From assembly GCA_002449585.1 (NCBI GenBank), contig DJXD01000067.1, positions 1-9,437 on the forward strand: a stretch of 9,437 bases of DNA. Reading direction: 5' to 3'. The DNA comes from Ruminococcus sp. UBA7013 (GTDB lineage Bacteria > Bacillota > Clostridia > Oscillospirales > Ruminococcaceae). Of this stretch, positions 1 to 6,935 are shown one piece after another (positions within the stretch are counted from its first letter, which is position 1; the number at the start of each line of letters is the position of its first letter). The position numbers and the translations under genes were made by a program. A model generated the notes under the pieces. The model worked only from the letters and a program-made list of their open reading frames with translations, made no database searches and was not told the origin of the DNA.

Positions 1-541
1 TTCCTTGCTAACTTTTGTTGAAATTGAAAAAATTGATACAAAAGTTGCCTTGTATCACGGAACAGAGGATTCTGTTTTACAGATAGGTGCAGGACATTTA
101 GAAGGGACTTCGTTCCCGGTAGGGGGTGAAGGAACACATAGTGTATTTATGGGACATCGGGGGCTGTTATCGGCAAAGCTTTTTACAGATCTGGACAAAA
201 TGCAGGAAGGTGATATTTTTACAATTGATGTTTTGGGAGAAACATTGACATATCAGGTATATCATATCTGCGTTGTTGAGCCGGATGACTTTGCCAACCT
301 GACTATCGAAAATGACAGGGATTTATGTACGCTGATTACCTGTACACCTTATGGAATTAATACACATCGGCTGTTAGTGCAGGGAGAACGGATTGAAACA
401 GCATCTAAACTGCGGATAGCTTCGGAAGCTCTGGTATTTGATTCTGTAACAGTGACATTTATTGTTTTGTTTCCGGTTTTGGTGCTGGTATTTCTGATTA
501 TGATGATTCTGCCATCCAACAAGGGCAGAAAAAAACAATGA
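1..541 (+). CDS. Class C (pilus-type) sortase, 5' truncated by the window edge
   Basis: Sortases of this class are membrane cysteine transpeptidases that cleave LPXTG-like signals and polymerise pilins or join them to the wall. The frame is open from base 2 and ends at TGA 539-541, so the N-terminal third (membrane anchor and any lid) lies outside the window. The visible part has the sortase core: a KIDTKVALYHGT strand, the catalytic His in VFMGHRGL, the catalytic Cys in TLITCTPYGINTHR, and the catalytic Arg about eight residues later in LLVQGER. A C-terminal membrane helix (VTFIVLFPVLVLVFLIMMIL) with a basic tail (KGRKKQ) is typical of class C rather than class A or B enzymes. The next gene starts 13 bases downstream and encodes an LPQTG substrate candidate, so the two are probably co-transcribed. 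The family call is secure; the exact pilin substrate is inferred from position. Confidence 0.93.
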   Translation, partial: SLLTFVEIEKIDTKVALYHGTEDSVLQIGAGHLEGTSFPVGGEGTHSVFMGHRGLLSAKLFTDLDKMQEGDIFTIDVLGETLTYQVYHICVVEPDDFANLTIENDRDLCTLITCTPYGINTHRLLVQGERIETASKLRIASEALVFDSVTVTFIVLFPVLVLVFLIMMILPSNKGRKKQ

Positions 542-554
542 AAGGAATGATTCT

Positions 555-1685
555 GTGAAGACAAGACAAAAAATCGGCAGTATTTGTTGTGTATTATGTA
601 TACTGTTCTGGTGTATGACAAGCTTTTTGATGCAGGTTTCAGCCGAAGAAACAGGAACACTTGAAATTCAATGTGCAAAAGATAATAGAGTACTTGATGG
701 AATGCACTGGAGATTATATAAAACCGGACATCGTGAAAATGATGCACTGATATTGGATGATGATTTTTCGGAGTATTCTATCACTATGGGAGAGGAAGCA
801 TTTTCTCTTGATGAATGGAATACTTCTCAAATTACTGCTGCGGCTGAAACACTGATGTTCTATACAATCACAGATAAAATTCCTTATAGAGATGAAGGCA
901 CAACTGATGATAATGGTATTTTGGTATTTTCAGGACTGGAAGACGGAATTTATCTGCTATGTGGTGATGTACTCAAAAAAGAAGATATTACCTATGTTCC
1001 GAATGCAATTTTGTTTGAAATCAGAAATGAAGAAAAATCTTATTTGAATTATTTTCCTAAAGTTGTCTATCGAACGTTGAATATGGGCAATACAGTATAC
1101 ACTGTTACAAAAATATGGAAAAATGCTCCGGGTGGAAAGCATCCGAATTCTGTGACGGCTGAATTATTCTGTGATGGTGAATTGCAGAAAACAGCAGTCC
1201 TGAATGAAGAGAACAACTGGACTTATGAATGGGAAGACAATGATGGACATGAATGGATTATCAAAGAAAAAGACGTTCCGCAAAATTACACTGTTGTTTA
1301 TCATGCGGATATGACAGCATATTTGATTATTAATACTTTTGAATATCCTATTGCCAGCAGTTCTATTACAGATATAAAAGCTGAACCTGAAACACAATCT
1401 TTTTCTGATAGTTCTATTATAAGTACAAATTCTGAGATAGATGAAAACTCTGAAAAACAGATTATTCCAGATCCAGATTCTGAAAAGAAAGCAGAAAGCA
1501 ACTCTGATGATATAAATCATTCAATAGCAACAAATGTTGTTTTTGATTCAGAGAACAAAAACTCTGTTATAATTGATAAACTGCCGCAAACCGGACAGCT
1601 ATGGTGGCCTGTTCCGCCATTGATATGCTTTGGTTTTCTAATGATTATAACTGGAATAAGATTAAAAAAGAATCATAATATATGA
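555..1685 (+). CDS. LPXTG-anchored Cna-B surface protein, likely minor/basal pilin
   Basis: This is a wall-anchored surface protein of 376 aa. The GTG start at 555 is chosen because AAAGGA lies about eight bases upstream and the frame then begins with a signal peptide (basic MKTRQK, hydrophobic stretch, cut near VSA-EET at about residue 31). Residues about 35-170 resemble a prealbumin-like pilin fold, including the DGIYLL-type strand. Residues about 175-262 are a Cna-B domain with candidate isopeptide residues: Lys in TVTKIWK, Glu in IIKEKDVP and Asn in LIINTF. A Ser/Asp/Glu-rich spacer (about 265-340) follows, then LPQTG at 343-347, a hydrophobic helix and the tail RLKKNHNI. The sortase gene immediately upstream and the terminator downstream make this the last gene of a pilus operon. 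A single Cna-B domain and modest length suggest a basal or minor pilin rather than the shaft; that role is inferred. Confidence 0.88.
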   Translation: MKTRQKIGSICCVLCILFWCMTSFLMQVSAEETGTLEIQCAKDNRVLDGMHWRLYKTGHRENDALILDDDFSEYSITMGEEAFSLDEWNTSQITAAAETLMFYTITDKIPYRDEGTTDDNGILVFSGLEDGIYLLCGDVLKKEDITYVPNAILFEIRNEEKSYLNYFPKVVYRTLNMGNTVYTVTKIWKNAPGGKHPNSVTAELFCDGELQKTAVLNEENNWTYEWEDNDGHEWIIKEKDVPQNYTVVYHADMTAYLIINTFEYPIASSSITDIKAEPETQSFSDSSIISTNSEIDENSEKQIIPDPDSEKKAESNSDDINHSIATNVVFDSENKNSVIIDKLPQTGQLWWPVPPLICFGFLMIITGIRLKKNHNI

Positions 1686-1692
1686 ATTTCCC

Positions 1693-1740
1693 AATAAAAA
1701 GCAAGACAGGAAGAATTTTCTTCTTAGTCTGCTTTTTATT
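1693..1740 (+). terminator. Terminator of the sortase-pilin operon
   Basis: AATAAAAAGC plus AGAC at 1693-1706 pairs with GTCT plus GCTTTTTATT at 1727-1740, leaving one bulged A, and the loop contains a small GAAG/CTTC stem. The 3' arm supplies a run of T after GC. It begins seven bases past the stop codon, so it fits an intrinsic terminator. The A-rich 5' arm means it could also work on the other strand. Confidence 0.75.
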
Positions 1741-1850
1741 GTTGATGTTGATTTGGAGTTTATAAAATTATAGATAGAAATTGATAATAAACTTTACTAT
1801 AGCAAACTTTTTTTATTTAAAATAAATTTATTATTAAGAAAAGAAAAAAT

Positions 1851-1976
1851 ATTCAAGCTTATAATGATATTGGAATTAGTAATCAGCTTGACTGGAAACG
1901 TATCTGCAAGTTATTTATCATCGGACTGTTTGCAGGGTGTATGATCTTTATAGGAGATTGGCTGCTCGGCTATTCT
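1851..1976 (+). pseudogene. Relic of the N-terminus of a small membrane protein
   Basis: This stretch reads as convincing protein in frame 3 (about residues NDIGISNQLDWKR, then KLFIIGLFAGCMIFIGDWLLGYS), a first transmembrane helix followed by a GDWLLGYS signature that I associate with small multi-helix membrane proteins. It has no ATG or GTG start before the helix; the only ATG in frame (1941) lies inside it. The frame is closed upstream by TAA at 1818-1820. After GYS the sense switches to frame 1 (YAVYADAWRSAE, ending at TAG 2014-2016), as if two unrelated gene ends had been joined by a deletion near 1975. The open frame then runs by chance into the next gene, which has its own ribosome binding site. 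I treat it as a fragment; the family is uncertain. Confidence 0.5.
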
Positions 1977-2045
1977 ATATGCGGTGTACGCCGATGCCTG
2001 GCGATCAGCAGAATAGAACAAATCACAGACGGGAGGAATCACACA

Positions 2046-3152
2046 ATGAGAATCACTTTGAAGAACAGAAATTGTGTGCTGATGGAAGATTTTCCGAAGA
2101 ATCCGTTGGAGCTTCTGGATATACTCGAACGATTGCACCAGACCGGAAACAGAATGGTCAATTTTGAATTTTACTGTTATTATGAGAAAGTCACGCTGCC
2201 GCCCGAACTGACAGAGTGGGAGTTCAGGGCAGATATTTTTACTCTGAATGTGTTCACGGAACGGCTGATAGACATGACTCCGACAGAACGAGCAGTATAT
2301 CAGGCAGTCCTGCAGAAAAATCCTGTTCTCCGTTTTGAGGATGCCTTGCAGATGACGTTCGGACTGGAGAGTGTGCCTGTGGTAAAGTCTTCCTGTTTTT
2401 CCAAACTTGGCAAATTTTTCCTTGAAAACGAGATGCTGTCGGAAGTGCAGGATTGTCCTGATGAATTTCTGAAACTTCTGGACATGGCAAAACTCGGCAG
2501 ATTGATGACAGAAAGAAACAATGGTGTCTTTATCGGAGATTATTATTGTGAACCAGAAACGTATGAAAAGCCAGATATTCAGATTGAAATCAGCGACCCG
2601 AAACCGTGTGTATTCCGACTGCTCCTGACACCGGATGCAGACCGCCCGGAGCTTGCGGGGTGGATTTTCCTGCCCTGTGACAATGCTGTTCTGGAGAACA
2701 AGGTGTGCCTGAAACATCAATCCTCACTCCCGAATCTGCTGATTTCACGGCGACCGAAGCAGGAAGAACTGAACCGGACGGCAGAACTCCTCACAGGTCT
2801 GAATCCGCAGGAGTTTGTGAAACTGAAAGCGGTCATGAAAGCCACCGAAGTCCGGAATATTGCCGGAGTATTTGATTGTTTCAGTCATCTGTCAGAATAT
2901 GATTTTGATTCTGCACCGCAGAACAAGAGCGAATATGGAATGCTGTTCTTGAAAAAAGTGCTGCCTCCGGATTTCTGTGAATCTTTCAAAGGCGCAGACT
3001 TGACGGATTTCGGAGATGAAATTCTCCGGCATAAGCACAACAGAATGATGAGTTATGGTGCTCTCATTTCAGAAATTCTGGAACACAATGCCGACCAGAT
3101 AGCCACCAAAGAAAATTATGTCGGCTATTTGGCAAAGCGAATGCATCGCTGA
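2046..3152 (+). CDS. Conserved mobile-element-type protein with two ArdA-like internal segments
   Basis: The 368-aa product has no signal peptide or membrane helix and should be cytoplasmic. I choose ATG 2046 because GGGAGG sits about ten bases upstream; the in-frame ATG at 1941 has no such site and belongs to the upstream relic. The protein is acidic and Leu/Glu-rich. Residues about 67-105 (LNVFTERLIDMTPTERAVYQAVL, then FEDALQMTF) and about 242-282 (LNRTAELLTGLNPQEFVKLKAVM, then VFDCFSHL) look like diverged copies of the same helical unit. Their pattern, LN..AE.L..L...E......V followed by an acidic 'DA' helix, faintly recalls ArdA antirestriction proteins carried by conjugative elements. I cannot assign the function with confidence; a transferred accessory gene is the safer statement. 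G+C content is visibly higher here than in the flanking pilus genes. A strong terminator follows about 80 bases downstream. Confidence 0.72.
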   Translation: MRITLKNRNCVLMEDFPKNPLELLDILERLHQTGNRMVNFEFYCYYEKVTLPPELTEWEFRADIFTLNVFTERLIDMTPTERAVYQAVLQKNPVLRFEDALQMTFGLESVPVVKSSCFSKLGKFFLENEMLSEVQDCPDEFLKLLDMAKLGRLMTERNNGVFIGDYYCEPETYEKPDIQIEISDPKPCVFRLLLTPDADRPELAGWIFLPCDNAVLENKVCLKHQSSLPNLLISRRPKQEELNRTAELLTGLNPQEFVKLKAVMKATEVRNIAGVFDCFSHLSEYDFDSAPQNKSEYGMLFLKKVLPPDFCESFKGADLTDFGDEILRHKHNRMMSYGALISEILEHNADQIATKENYVGYLAKRMHR

Positions 3153-3229
3153 ACTTATGAAAATATATCAGAAATTGATAAAAATATAACTTGAAAATGA
3201 GGTGTATCTAATTAAAATTATCATGATAC

Positions 3230-3266
3230 AAAAAGCTGATGCGGTTTAAAACTGCACCAGTTTTTT
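3230..3266. terminator. Bidirectional terminator between convergent genes
   Basis: AAAAAGCTGATGCGGT (3230-3245) pairs with ACTGCACCAGTTTTTT (3251-3266) as a 16-position stem with one A-C mismatch and two G-U pairs around a five-base loop. A T-run on each strand's 3' side makes it suitable for both the plus-strand gene ending at 3152 and the minus-strand gene ending at 3294. Confidence 0.82.
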
Positions 3267-3293
3267 CCCATAAAAATCGGAGAAATCATTGCT

Positions 3294-5537
3294 TTATTTC
3301 ATGAGAATTTTTTTCAGCAAAATCAAATCGTAGATATTCCAAACACCATCCTGATTTAGGTCATAATTCTTGCCCTCTGAAATGGTTACTTTTTTACCAT
3401 GAAGCCAATCCTGCAAAATTTTCACATCAGAAATAGAATATTCTGATTTTACGAGAGAATTATAATCTGCCGTGAATGTTGCAAAATTGGAATATACGAC
3501 TGAAGTGCTGGAAATATTCTGTTGTTCCCACGGATTCCAGCTCCCCCATCCGCCATGACCTGAGGAATCAGAGGATTTCAGATAATTGCCATCTGCATCT
3601 TTCATTCTGACTTGTACTGTATTCAGGGAATGACTATTCTTTTCAAGCAAGGAAGGAGAGATTTCAAGGGTTGCAGTCAAATCATCCTGAATTTTTGCTT
3701 CTCCGGCATATTTGCCATTGACATGAAATGTGATGACCTCCGCAGAGATTCCCACAGCTGACGCAGTCACAACGACTTTCCCATTGTCTGTAGAAATATT
3801 TGTGACTTCCAGATTATCATAAGCCTCATAGCCGAGCGATTCTGCTAAAGTTTCCGGATTTGTGAACTGGGTATCAAACCACTGATAACGATTTTTGACA
3901 TAATCTTTTGTTTTGCTGACTTCATTCGTCCAGTCAGTACCAGAATGCCATTTCTGTGTATCAGCGAGTGCGGCGGTTTCGATTTTATCGGCATAGCTGT
4001 CAATTTTTCCGCCATCTGCATAGATTTCAGCAAATTCTTTCTGATGCGCCTGATATAGTTCATAAGCCTTTGTGATGAAATAGGGGTCTTTTGCAAGATA
4101 TTTATACCAGTGCACAGATTCATTATAATAGCTTTGAGAAGTCCACCATTCATTTGTTGGGACGGTGTAGCCGGCGTTCCAAGTCCAGTCATAATCCCAT
4201 GCAGGGCCTATCTTGAAAATACTTCCAAAATTTTTATACATATAATTACTGAAACGCATACCATCAGAATTGGCAGTCAATTCCAACATCATCCAATATT
4301 TTACCAAAGAATCCATATCAAATAATTCTGAATAATGCTTTCCATCTGTATAGAAATCATCTGCACTAACAGCATCTTCAAATTCCTGAATATAATTTTT
4401 CGCATAGTTATACATAGCGGAATTTGTGACAGCATATTCCGGGCTTTTGAATTGGACAGGCTGTGAACCTGTTGTTTCAAAATCAGAAACTTGCTTTATG
4501 TGGTAGGCATCATAGGTATCTAATTCCAGCAGATAACCGCCGTCAATGCTCTTCGGCAGAGTCACATAATCACTAACCTGATAGGTTTTATTATTATAAT
4601 TAAATGTTCCGGAAGTCACCCATTCCAGATTTTCAACAAGCTGGTCTTCAAGTTCATCTCTCTGGTCTTTGGTCATACCGGAAGCAGATTTTGCTTTGTA
4701 AACAGCTTTGGCAATATCAGAAGCAGTATCCTCCCAGTCATAGATATTGACACGCTCTTTTCCGATTCTGATATTTTCGCTCAAATGATACAAGCCATTG
4801 TATTCGCCATTGAGTATGACCACAACTGGCTGATTCGTAGCCGTATATTCCATACCGAGCGTTTCGGAAATTTCAGGCATCACGCCATTTCTAACATGGG
4901 TAGGGTCAACATATTCTGCAATCAAAACCCAATGCTTATTTGCGCCCATACCAAACAAATCCGTTTTAGTATCAAGTTTGATTTTATAAGGCTTTTTTGG
5001 GTGTTCCCAAGTATAATTGCCACGTCCACGAATTTTGATATCTCCAGTATAAAGCTGTGTTTCGTTGGTGAATTTACTGTTACCCTGAATCGAACATGTT
5101 CCGTTTACATATTCTTCCTTGCTAGTGATGTCCTGACCATCATTAGTATTGAGATAGACCACAGGCAGTTCACTGAAATACATAGAAGCCGTATATTCTT
5201 TTCCGTCTGCGGTCACAGTGCAGGAAATTGTTTTTTCATAATCCTGTTCAGTAGGAGTATAGCTGTCGGATGACCCGGAAATTTTCTTTCCGTCAACTGT
5301 CCATTGATAGGAAATAGTATTGGCTGTGAGATTTTCCAATGCAATATGTACGGGCTTTCCGGCTTGTGCAGAGATATCTGTAAATACAGCTTTTGGTTCA
5401 ACAGAGGCAGCAGTATCAGCCGCAGAAACAAGAGTATTTTTAGAAACAGAATTCTGAAATACGGATATTTGTCCCAGCATACCGCTGACGACAAGAAAAC
5501 TCAGACAGCATACAGAGATTTTTTGTATCATTTTCAT
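3294..5537 (-). CDS. Secreted Ig-like/CotH-kinase protein with C-terminal dockerin-like module
   Basis: A 747-aa exported protein. Start: ATG at 5537 (MKMIQKISVCCLSFLVVSG) gives a clean signal peptide with a likely cut near VSAADTA (about residue 40). The longer frame from GTG 5630 would put 31 non-signal residues in front, and its start falls inside the RNA element described below. No strong ribosome binding site is visible. Domains: an Ig-like strand-rich module (about 47-122); a CotH kinase-like domain (about 124-510) with IRGRGNYTW at 169-177, the GGYLLELD strand near 333-340 and the acidic active-site motif GPAWDYDW at 444-451; a second beta-rich module (about 575-690); and a C-terminal dockerin-like segment (about 691-747) whose second half has the calcium loop DLNQDGVWNIYD (726-737), while the first half is degenerate. 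Known CotH proteins phosphorylate secreted proteins; many Ruminococcus CotH-dockerin proteins have unknown substrates. The dockerin implies attachment to a cohesin scaffold at the cell surface. Confidence 0.92.
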   Translation of the reverse strand: MKMIQKISVCCLSFLVVSGMLGQISVFQNSVSKNTLVSAADTAASVEPKAVFTDISAQAGKPVHIALENLTANTISYQWTVDGKKISGSSDSYTPTEQDYEKTISCTVTADGKEYTASMYFSELPVVYLNTNDGQDITSKEEYVNGTCSIQGNSKFTNETQLYTGDIKIRGRGNYTWEHPKKPYKIKLDTKTDLFGMGANKHWVLIAEYVDPTHVRNGVMPEISETLGMEYTATNQPVVVILNGEYNGLYHLSENIRIGKERVNIYDWEDTASDIAKAVYKAKSASGMTKDQRDELEDQLVENLEWVTSGTFNYNNKTYQVSDYVTLPKSIDGGYLLELDTYDAYHIKQVSDFETTGSQPVQFKSPEYAVTNSAMYNYAKNYIQEFEDAVSADDFYTDGKHYSELFDMDSLVKYWMMLELTANSDGMRFSNYMYKNFGSIFKIGPAWDYDWTWNAGYTVPTNEWWTSQSYYNESVHWYKYLAKDPYFITKAYELYQAHQKEFAEIYADGGKIDSYADKIETAALADTQKWHSGTDWTNEVSKTKDYVKNRYQWFDTQFTNPETLAESLGYEAYDNLEVTNISTDNGKVVVTASAVGISAEVITFHVNGKYAGEAKIQDDLTATLEISPSLLEKNSHSLNTVQVRMKDADGNYLKSSDSSGHGGWGSWNPWEQQNISSTSVVYSNFATFTADYNSLVKSEYSISDVKILQDWLHGKKVTISEGKNYDLNQDGVWNIYDLILLKKILMK

Positions 5538-5620
5538 AACGTTTTTATTGCTGCACAAAATGGTATCTATGGCACATACTGCAATGTTCCTTTTGGCAGC
5601 TTTCTCTTTCCATAATAATA

Positions 5621-5781
5621 TATTCCCCACCTATAGAGGTAGAGGCTTCGCAAGAAGTTTGACATAAGTCCTTATTCTTACAGGCGGAAACACATCCGCC
5701 GCTACTTTTTAGTAATTTTTGTTAGTTATCCTGATTACTTTAGCACAACCTTCTATTTTTACTCTTATCAAGATAGAAACT
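5621..5781 (-). ncRNA. Omega-RNA-like RNA (IS200/IS605 right end) without TnpB
   Basis: This protein-free stretch, read on the minus strand, has its own promoter and several RNA stems. An AGATAG/CTATCT hairpin (5771-5785) lies at the predicted 5' end. GGCGGA pairs with TCCGCC (5683-5700). AATAAGGACTTATG follows, then GAAGCC and the terminal stem CCTCTACCT/AGGTGGGG (5625-5645, one bulged U). The order GGCGG hairpin, AAGGACTTATGTC, GAAGCC, closing GGGG stem is what I know from the 3' ends of clostridial tnpB genes, where that segment is the omega-RNA scaffold. No tnpB or tnpA coding sequence is present. If it is an omega-RNA, the guide would be the bases just after GGGG (about 5624-5605). The assignment rests on remembered sequence style, not on an alignment. 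Confidence 0.55.
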
Positions 5782-5787
5782 ATCTAT

Positions 5788-5816
5788 AGTATACCATAAC
5801 ATTAGAAAAATGTCAA
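5788..5816 (-). promoter_or_regulatory. Sigma-A promoter of the omega-RNA-like transcript
   Basis: On the minus strand TTGACA (5811-5816), a 17-base spacer and TATACT (5788-5793) form a near-consensus housekeeping promoter. Transcription should start near 5781, just before the AGATAG/CTATCT hairpin. No terminator is visible between the RNA and the CotH gene 84 bases further on, so it may also drive that gene. Confidence 0.75.
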
Positions 5817-6113
5817 GTTGAAACGATTGCTATCGAAATGCTCATCAAAGAGCCGATCAATAAATGCAGTTTCTTCTTCAGTGTCCTGTTCATCTTCTGT
5901 TCCAGCTTCTGTATCTTCTTCGGTCAGTTCAGAGGGCTGTTCGTCTTTATCAGAAGCGGATTCTTCGGTTTCGTCCCAGAAGCCACACCAGTTCTTGTAT
6001 TCATGCTCAGGAACAGTAAATTCTTTTTCAGCTTCTTCTGTTTCGGCTTCTGCATCTTCTTCGGTCAGTTCAGAGGGCTGTTCATCCTCATCTGTGAATG
6101 TTTCGCACTCAGA
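5802..6113 (-). pseudogene. Read-through continuation of the Trp-rich secreted protein (C-terminal part)
   Basis: Beyond the TGA at 6114-6116 the same frame stays open for about 100 codons to TAA at 5802-5804 and keeps the composition of the upstream gene: acidic linkers (two copies of DEQPSELTEED with 47-codon spacing) and an aromatic/Cys island (EYKNWCGFWDETEE). Its last segment, ETAFIDRLFDEHFDSNRF, aligns with TTYIEDWYDNYFDWNQF from the intact part (residues about 142-158). This shows that it was once coding in this frame. It has no start codon or ribosome binding site of its own. The most likely story is a nonsense mutation in a roughly 300-aa gene, later cut off by the mobile element at about 5820. 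Stop-codon read-through cannot be excluded from sequence alone. Confidence 0.6.
5913..6083. repeat. 47-codon direct repeat in the Trp-rich gene
   Basis: A block of about 30 identical bases occurs at 5913-5942 and again at 6054-6083, offset by exactly 141 bases. Neighbouring bases are similar but diverged. On the minus strand both copies encode EQPSELTEED. The offset is a multiple of three, so the duplication kept the reading frame. Confidence 0.8.
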
Positions 6114-6737
6114 TCAGTCAAAATCATGCCAGTCTTTGCATTCATATTCTGTTTTATCGGCATCTTTATACTCAGGATACCAGCAGTCCCATTTCCAGTA
6201 ACCGAAATCTTTATCAGCATCGTCTTCGGTGGACTGTTCGTCTGTATCTTCGGCATTCTCACCGAACTGATTCCAGTCGAAATAGTTATCATACCAGTCT
6301 TCAATGTATGTAGTTTCTGCTTCTATTTCGATTTCTGCATCTTCCTCAGTGGCTGCCTCTTCAGCTCCCTCTGCAACATCAGGCATCTGGTCTCTGCCGC
6401 ATCTCCAGCCTGCACCGCCGAGCCAGCTTGCAAAATTGCACCAGTCTTCGCAGTCCCATTTACGGAAGCCATACTGTTTATGCGTTTCCTCTTCGGATTC
6501 AGCAGTTTCTTCAATTTCAGCATCAGCAATGGTTTCAGCATCGAGTTCAGTAATTTCTTCTGCTTCTGCATCAGAATCAACAGCGACTTCGGGAATTTCA
6601 GCAGCCTTGGTGATAATTTCGGGGGGATTATTTTCAGGAACGGCAATTTCTTCGCCAGCGAATGCGGTCACACTTGTTGCGGCTGTCAGTACGGACAGAG
6701 TAGCCAGAACAGAAAGAATGTACTTCTGATTTTTCAT
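6114..6737 (-). CDS. Secreted acidic Trp/Cys-rich repetitive protein (shortened by TGA)
   Basis: I do not recognise a family. ATG 6737 is supported by AAGGAG about nine bases upstream and by a good signal peptide (MKNQKYILSVLATLSVLTAATSVTAFA, cut near residue 27). The 207-aa product has a low-complexity acidic region (about 28-84, Ala/Glu/Ile/Asp), then three aromatic islands separated by acidic linkers: KWDCEDWCNFASWLGGAGWRC (starting near 93), IEDWYDNYFDWNQFGEN (about 145-161), and GYWKWDCWYPEY with YECKDWHDFD (about 179-207). Cys residues sit beside Trp in most islands. The product could be an extracellular ligand-binding or scaffold-like disordered protein; that is speculation. It probably represents only two thirds of the ancestral gene, since the frame resumes after the TGA. 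Codon third positions are moderately G/C rich, unlike the AT-rich flanks. Confidence 0.72.
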   Translation of the reverse strand: MKNQKYILSVLATLSVLTAATSVTAFAGEEIAVPENNPPEIITKAAEIPEVAVDSDAEAEEITELDAETIADAEIEETAESEEETHKQYGFRKWDCEDWCNFASWLGGAGWRCGRDQMPDVAEGAEEAATEEDAEIEIEAETTYIEDWYDNYFDWNQFGENAEDTDEQSTEDDADKDFGYWKWDCWYPEYKDADKTEYECKDWHDFD

Positions 6738-6853
6738 GATAAAAAACTCCTTAATTAAAATTTTTATAGATATAGTAGTTTTTTGAGTCCCTCTCCAAGG
6801 ACTAATCCTAAAGAACAAGCGGAAATCAATAATCATGCATGAATTATTATTTT
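6738..6853 (-). promoter_or_regulatory. Leader region of the Trp-rich gene with two dyads
   Basis: Two symmetric sites are visible upstream of the start. AATAAT-CATGCATG-AATTATT (about 6828-6848) is an almost perfect palindrome around TCATGCATGA. A hairpin AGTCC/GGACT (about 6787-6802, loop TTGGAGAG on the minus strand) lies about 50 bases before the start codon. I see no convincing -35/-10 pair here, so the promoter position is open. Confidence 0.4.
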
Positions 6854-6908
6854 TCTCTTACGGTAACAGGATACGAGAGCAAGTTTTCAGAAACGGGGTC
6901 GGACTAAA
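6854..6908 (-). repeat. Repeat copy R1
   Basis: Read on the minus strand this copy runs TTTAGTCCGACCCCGTTTCTG and ends CGTATCCTGTTACCGTAAGAGA. It is about 70% identical by eye to R2, with no gaps over most of its length. It lies about 120 bases upstream of the Trp-rich gene start. Confidence 0.65.
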
Positions 6909-6935
6909 AAAATTTCTGAATTTTTTTCTGCTGTT

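Larger units (their letters stand above)
5621..5820 (-). mobile_element. Putative ~200-bp MITE-like IS200/IS605 derivative
   Basis: The candidate element runs from just upstream of the TTGACA box (about 5820) to the GGGG of the terminal stem (about 5625). On its left side the reading frame of the Trp-rich gene, homologous to an internal repeat of the same gene up to about 5820, abruptly stops matching and terminates at 5802-5804, as expected if the element had inserted there. Both ends hold sub-terminal hairpins, as in IS200/IS605 elements, which lack terminal inverted repeats and make no target duplication. The minus-strand flank before the left end reads GTTTCAA, a plausible target/TAM. The exact ends are uncertain by several bases. 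Confidence 0.42.

Noticed and set aside
1741..1850. Promoter for the 2046 gene in the AT-rich stretch
   Set aside because: Several TATA-like boxes are visible, but none is paired with a good -35 box at 16-18 bases.
1911..2720. 269-codon open frame on the minus strand
   Set aside because: It is antisense to the 2046 gene, has no ribosome binding site, and its product is basic and His/Cys-rich without domains; the plus strand has a good start and coherent protein.
5538..5630. GTG start at 5630 for the CotH gene
   Set aside because: It adds 31 residues before a clean signal peptide and starts inside the terminal stem of the RNA element.
5683..5700. Fluoride-type riboswitch suggested by the GGCGG-ATG hairpin
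   Set aside because: The remaining conserved positions and pseudoknot of that class are not present, and the surrounding stems fit an IS605 right end better.
5913..6083. CRISPR-like array
   Set aside because: Only two copies, spaced by 141 bases, and in frame within a coding repeat.
6114..6116. Selenocysteine at the TGA
   Set aside because: The context lacks redox motifs typical of selenoproteins and I see no convincing stem-loop just downstream; the neighbouring paralogue uses TAG instead.
5838..6758. 306-codon Phe-rich open frame on the plus strand
   Set aside because: It is the complement of Glu/Asp-rich codons (GAA read as TTC). The minus strand has a signal peptide and a good AAGGAG site.
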